64,000 bases of DNA. It comes from Serripes groenlandicus (lineage: Eukaryota > Mollusca > Bivalvia > Cardiida > Cardiidae). The stretch's first letter is position 1; each line of letters begins with the position of its first letter. Shown here piece after piece: positions 59,412-64,000 of this stretch. A model generated the notes under the pieces. It ran no database searches and was not told where the DNA came from. It saw only the letters and a program-made list of their open reading frames with translations. A program made the translations under genes and the position numbers. The stretch spans positions 19,885,959 to 19,949,958 of the forward strand of contig JASEVX010000011.1 in NCBI GenBank assembly GCA_031761405.1. The letters run 5' to 3'.

Positions 59412-59658
59412 TCGAGGGCTTGGCGTGAAACGTTTGTAACTAAAATTTGTATTTTGTTACCAAGGTTAATCACCTTGCCATAAAGTCTTTAAACGCGTTA
59501 AATCATTTTGCTTGGTAAACAATGGAAATTTAGGTGCCATTGCTCGTTCTGAGCAATGGCACCTAAATTTGCATTGTTTACAAAGGGGTAAAAATTGCCC
59601 CTAAACCAAGGTTTCGAAATAGGTTTTTAGTTACAACCGTTTCACGCCAAGCACTCGA
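59412..59658. mobile_element. Long-TIR palindromic element (about 247 bp), unique in window
   Basis: The outer ends TCGAGGGCTTGGCGTGAAAC and GTTTCACGCCAAGCACTCGA mirror each other, and GTAACTAAAA faces TTTTAGTTAC. A second, inner palindrome (GTAAACAATG...AATTTAGGTGCCATTGCTC facing GAGCAATGGCACCTAAATT...CATTGTTTAC) lies at about 59514-59582. No coding capacity. The family is distinct from the TTAA MITEs. Confidence 0.75.
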
Positions 59659-60207
59659 TTTCTTCCCGCACACGCACATTCTACAATGATAGACTATAAA
59701 AGGATGCCACTAAAATCTGAACGTTGGTTTCAGCAATCTAAATCACCGCCAAATCTCTCAAGCGATCGGAAAATCTGATTGCTATATAAACAAGGAAAAT
59801 CAATTTTTTATAACGATAATGATTGACACACTTATTTTAAGAACCACCAATGAACTTAACACTACGAATGGCAAGGTATTCAGTTTCATGGGAAGATTGG
59901 GAAGACAGCAAGGAAACGGTTTTATAGGTGAACTTCCCGCGTGTCTGAACTCTGTTGAAACCACATTAAATTCAAACCAGTAAATGTTATCAGAACCAAG
60001 TCGAAATACACAGAAAAACTGAATTTTATGTGAAAGTATATATACCAGACAGTTAAACAATTGGATAAGTCCGTTTATTTTATTTTATTTTTTATTTTTT
60101 ATTTATTAGGTTAAAAAGAAATGGCACAATGATCTAACAAGTTTGTATATGTGTATTATGAATAGTTTATATGCGTGTGATTTCTTTCTGTCTTTTGTCT
60201 TGAGTAC
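59659..60207. other. 3' flank of gene G
   Basis: Homologous to the flank of gene A after its 62-bp array, but diverged. T/A-rich tract 60075-60110. A minus-strand AATAAA at 60102-60107 lies about 100 nt past the stop. Confidence 0.5.
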
Positions 60208-63200
60208 CTAATCTAAAAATCTGTCTTCCGCCATTTTTCGAAGTAACTTTCTGGATACCTTTCCGTTAGACTCTTCTGGAAATTGATCTATAATCATGTA
60301 ATGTCTGGGAAGGACTGTAAACATTTTCTGTTTATCATTATGAACTGCATCCATGTAATCCCTCAGATTGACTTCCGTAACGTCATGTCCGTGTTTCACA
60401 GTCACGCATGCGCAAATGACCTGATACAACTGAACATCCGGTACAGGAACAATCATAGCAGATTCGACGCCGGGACATTTGTTCAGGACATCTTCTAATA
60501 TAGAAGGAATTACATTCATGGCACCGGAAATAATCATATCAGAGATTCGCCCTTCTACAAAGACGTATCCGTTTGAATTCATTCGGCCATAGTCGTCTGT
60601 TTTGAACCAACCGTCTGACGTCATCGTTGCCGCTGTTTTCTGTGGATCATTCAAATATCCATTGAAAAGGAATGCAGTGCGTATGTAGATTTCGCCCTGT
60701 TCGTTAATGGATACAACCGAACCATCCTTACCAACGACCTTGACTTCCACGCCTGGATTAGGCCGACCACTCGCATAGTCCACCAGGTCTTCTTGTTTGT
60801 CAACTACCATGCTGGTACATACCATGAATTCGGACCCACCATATGCAGTACCAAGGTAAGTGCATATCTTACCTACGCACGCTGCAATCGCTTTCGTTAT
60901 TGGTTGACCTCCGGTCCAAATCGTTTTAAGCGGCCAATCACTGGGTAGTTCTTTCTGAAAAGAAGAAATTAAAAAACAAGATAAAAAAGTATTTTTTTTA
61001 CATGCCGACGACATCGGGTACAACTCGGCTGGTTTCCCCCCTTTCCAAATTGCAGACGCATGTTGACGCATCTGTATATAACGACTTTTAAAACACTTTG
61101 GCCGTATGAGAAAATTCCTTCGGCAATTTCTCATGTTGTCAAGAAACAACAATACATGTGTTATACCTTATTTGATAAAGATTTTCAATATAGTTGCCAT
61201 TACAATTCAAAAACACAGTGGCGTAATCATTCTTGCTTGAGTCAACTCAATTGTTAGTCGTGCGAGATGTTTCACATACTATCACCCGTCAGTGCGACTA
61301 CTTATCACTCAGTAGGAAACATTTTCATTCCTTTATTTAAAGTACATGTTTATTCACGAACGAGGTCTGAGGTCTGAATCAAGTGTACGAATTAAGAAGA
61401 TGAGGTTTGATTCTGAATCAAGTGTACGCGTTTAGGCGGCGAGTTCTGAGGTTTAAATTAAGTGTATTAAATTTGAAAACTAGTTCAGAGGAATGAATTA
61501 AGTGTATTAGTTTAGTCTACGAGTTCTGAGGTCTTGATCAAGAAAACGAGTTAAGACGACGAGTTCTGAGGTCTGAATCGGTATAATAATAATCACTATT
61601 ATTAATTTATTATAGTATATGATCCCTACAGAGAAGCTATTTTAAGAAACACAATCCTGTGTGGGATTTTCCCAATCTTATACGAAAGCATTACGGTCAT
61701 TATAATTATAGCATATAGACCATCATCCTCGGTACTCAAGCTATCCATACAATATACAAGCAGAATTTTGATTCAAAGTATCAAAGACGCCGCGCATGAT
61801 TTTGAAGCATGACGTAAAGGAAGCAGATGCAGTTCAGTACATTTAAGTAACCTGTGCAAGCAGACAGGATGTAAATATTTCGAATAAGAAGGCCAAAACA
61901 TTCTTTTATTTTAAACAAGAAGGCCAAGATGTGCATACATTGCTCACCTGGCTACCATAGCCTATATAAAAGGGTTACCAAGAGCAGAAAGGGTCAATAT
62001 TGGCGTAGGGATTAAACGTTTTGTATGCTACGATCTATGCGATATTCAGCATGTGAAGTTTAGTCGTGAAATGACAAGTCTAGTCCTGAAACCAGTTGGT
62101 TTACGGTTTGCTTAACATTCAATGCAACTATACTGTGTCATACAAGCTGAAGATTTAAATCCTCTAACTAGATCTTAAGTTAAAAAAAAACCAATACATA
62201 GGTGCTTAAATATTAACATATATTAAGGTTTATTGCCTCTAGTTATAAGTTAAGTGTGACACAAGCTTTGGTAGGAGAGGGGGAAGTCTATTCTCCTTCC
62301 AGTTTAGCAGAAGTATGATAGCAAAAACGGGAGTATATAAACAAAAATACGAAGTAATTAAAAATAAAAAGAAGATATTTATGATCAAGATTGAGCATTA
62401 TGAAAGTTCACATTTATAGTCAACATATAGCAAGAATTATTAAGTCTGTTGTGTTTGTTTGTAATGACACTTTAATCGTTTTGAACATGCCAGTAGAAAA
62501 CTGAAAAATAAACAAAAGAAAATGGTCAAGTCAGAGCAAAGAGCGAACACCAGTTGGTACGAATCGTTCATCTCAAACGAAACATGAAACACCGGGTACG
62601 AATCCAATGAATTTTAGAATCGGATAAAATCGTGAAAACAGCGAAGTATTCATAACGGAAGGAAGCAGAGACAACTTAATTACTCTATGGGAACCGATGA
62701 CACCTTGTCGTCTTTTAAATAAGAATGACCCAAATCGCCAAGCGATGACATGCTACATTTGCAAATAATAGAACGGGTCAAGTTACGGCCATGCCTATTG
62801 CATAGTTGGGTTAACGTTGTTTTTACAGTTTCTAGAATTATACTGTATTATGTAGTAATTTAAATGAATCATCATTGATTTTGTAAAGATTACCCATTTA
62901 TTTAAAAATCTCAATATTGTAAATAGGCAAAACCATCGCCAGAAACTTTTTTCTGAGCTTTGATGAATCGGGTCGTAAACCAAACTATAAAAAAGCGTAG
63001 CCTAGGAAGTTAGGGGAAAGTTATTAAATACCCATGACATGTGTCTAAAGTTTTGTAATAACGGTAGAAGACATACGTATTTTGTATCTTGCTGTTTCTT
63101 AAATTATTTTATTCAATTTATTTATTCATAAAGGTTGGGTTTTTTCAAACATATAACAGTGCTTTTCTTAACAATAATAATGTTGGTCACCCCATAGTAC

Positions 63201-64000
63201 AAAATTAAAACCTATCCCATACCGACGCCGCGCTTCCACGCGGCGTCAATGATACCCAGGGCAAATTAGCTAGCGAAACTTCATTAAGCATGCACCACGA
63301 TTTCCTACGTAGCTACACTGTAATTTGCGTATCGCATGAGGTTTGTGTCATGCAGCCAATCAAGCGGCTGCATTTCACCTAATAAATTATTCATGAGTAC
63401 GAGATATTTACAGCCAATTTGCCCAGGGTGTCATATAATGTATCAATAGCCTGGGTACCGAGGATGGTAGATCATATACGAGACTAGATCGTAGAGAGAC
63501 TATTTGTAGTATCTTAATCCGATCTTGTGTGGGGTTCCTTTATCAAAATGAACTCGGATGAAAACTCGGATGACAGCAACAGTGTTAGAACATGTGTTAC
63601 CTGACGCTCCATTAGTTCGTGAATACCAGCAGGAAACACTCCAGCCACGGTACACCTTTCTTTATTGATGACATCCATCAGAAACGATACCCTGTTCTCC
63701 GGGTTCGGACAGAAACCTGACACAGTGATCCGGGTTTGACCCACGATGAGGGAAATCGGAAAGCCACCGGCCCAAGAAAACGGCCTGTCGTTGAAGTAAA
63801 TATCGTCGCCAGAGTAAAAATTCGTCGTTAATAATTGACGGAATTTCATAAAATTTGAATGGGAGTGTTGCACGAGTTTGGGAATCCCCGTGCTTCCTGA
63901 TGTTTGGAACATAACCGCAATCTCATTCGGATTTACCCTGGGTAATTCCGTCGGTCCGCTCTCTTCTTCTAGAATACTTGTAACAGTTAATACGTTTCCA
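60208..64000 (-). CDS. Gene G: AMP-binding acyl-CoA synthetase family enzyme, 5' part beyond window
   Basis: Exon 2 spans 60208-60954 (747 nt) and exon 1 from 63601 to the window edge (400 nt seen), with a 2646-bp intron (CAG|GTAACA donor; TTTTCAG|AAAGAA acceptor). The visible frame is open throughout. P-loop TSGSTGIPK, YGGSE, KTDDY, GRISD and NGKVSRK are present. The C-terminus ends FLD where the other copies end FSA or FSV. About 183 codons of exon 1 and the promoter lie outside. Likely functional, but completeness cannot be judged. Confidence 0.85.
60955..61756 (-). other. Intron of gene G, exon 2 side
   Basis: Contains MITE-like sequence at about 61040-61140 (as in the intron of B near 13405), the minisatellite and the conserved ATGATCCCTA/AATCCTGTGTGGGA block. 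Confidence 0.6.
61358..61585. repeat. Intronic minisatellite (gene G)
   Basis: About five units of about 40 bp on the GAGGTCTGAATCAAGTGTA theme. Confidence 0.72.
61757..63247. mobile_element. Hairpin-ended element 3, in the intron of gene G
   Basis: Intron E has the empty site (about 44930). The left end starts CAAGCAGAATTTTGATTCAA with a TTGATTCAAAGTATCAA hairpin, then GACGCCGCG; the right end hairpin at 63224-63247 is GACGCCGCG-CTTC-CACGCGGCGTC. Sequence is otherwise unlike elements 1 and 2, but the terminal design is the same. No coding frame recognised. Confidence 0.68.

Noticed and set aside
62795..62983. 62-codon minus-strand frame in hairpin-ended element 3
   Set aside because: No recognisable similarity and composition like the surrounding AT-rich DNA.

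Overview
The window looks like nuclear DNA of an invertebrate animal, most probably a bivalve or other mollusc. The grounds are AT-rich sequence, a GT-AG intron, tRNA-derived SINEs with a conserved 3' core of the molluscan/metazoan type, dense MITEs and an RNase H-bearing non-LTR retrotransposon. Species assignment is inference. There are no operons, rRNA genes or credible tRNA genes.

The whole window is one tandem array of seven copies (A to G, left to right, all on the minus strand) of a single gene. It encodes an AMP-binding (acyl-CoA synthetase / adenylate-forming) enzyme of about 564 residues. Each complete copy has two coding exons: exon 1 (948 nt, 316 codons, with the P-loop) and exon 2 (747 nt, 248 codons plus stop, with the A5 to A10 motifs). 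They are joined by one phase-0 intron (CAG|GT...AG) of 0.29 to 2.6 kb. Status: A (5568-7720) pseudogene with frameshifts and an in-frame stop; B (12572-15249) intact; C (20688-21634) exon 1 only, frameshifted; D (26232-31803) broken by a 3.3 kb LINE in exon 2 and carrying a perfect 255-bp in-frame duplication in exon 1; E (42452-46274) intact; F (50875-53314) open but missing its first 15 codons and its promoter; G (60208-64000) intact as far as seen, running off the right edge. A TATA box lies 280 to 335 bp upstream of the start codon in B, C, D and E and is mutated in A. Poly(A) signals lie about 100 nt after each stop.

The intergenic DNA is also repeated with each gene, so the array grew by unequal exchange of units of roughly 5 to 14 kb. 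Left edges are near 0.4, 9.8, 20.4, 23.4, 37.5, 48.2 and 57.2 kb. Units A+B and C+D are sisters: about 20 kb (1-19,900) was duplicated as a block (20,030-37,520). Comparing these paralogous units gives empty and filled sites for many mobile insertions.

Mobile DNA includes: a swarm of palindromic MITEs with TTAA ends (piggyBac-like by inference); foldback elements of one architecture, some with CRE-like TGACGTCA sites and a short coding fragment; three 1.5-1.7 kb elements with hairpin termini (possibly Helitron/Helentron-like), one carrying a hAT-like fragment; TIR elements with CAGGG ends; SINEs in both orientations; a 62-bp tandem repeat; and a roughly 40-bp minisatellite in the gene's intron. 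Apart from the ligase array, the only recognisable protein-coding DNA is the LINE reverse transcriptase/RNase H, the hAT-like fragment and the possible Crypton/DUF3504-like N-terminus.
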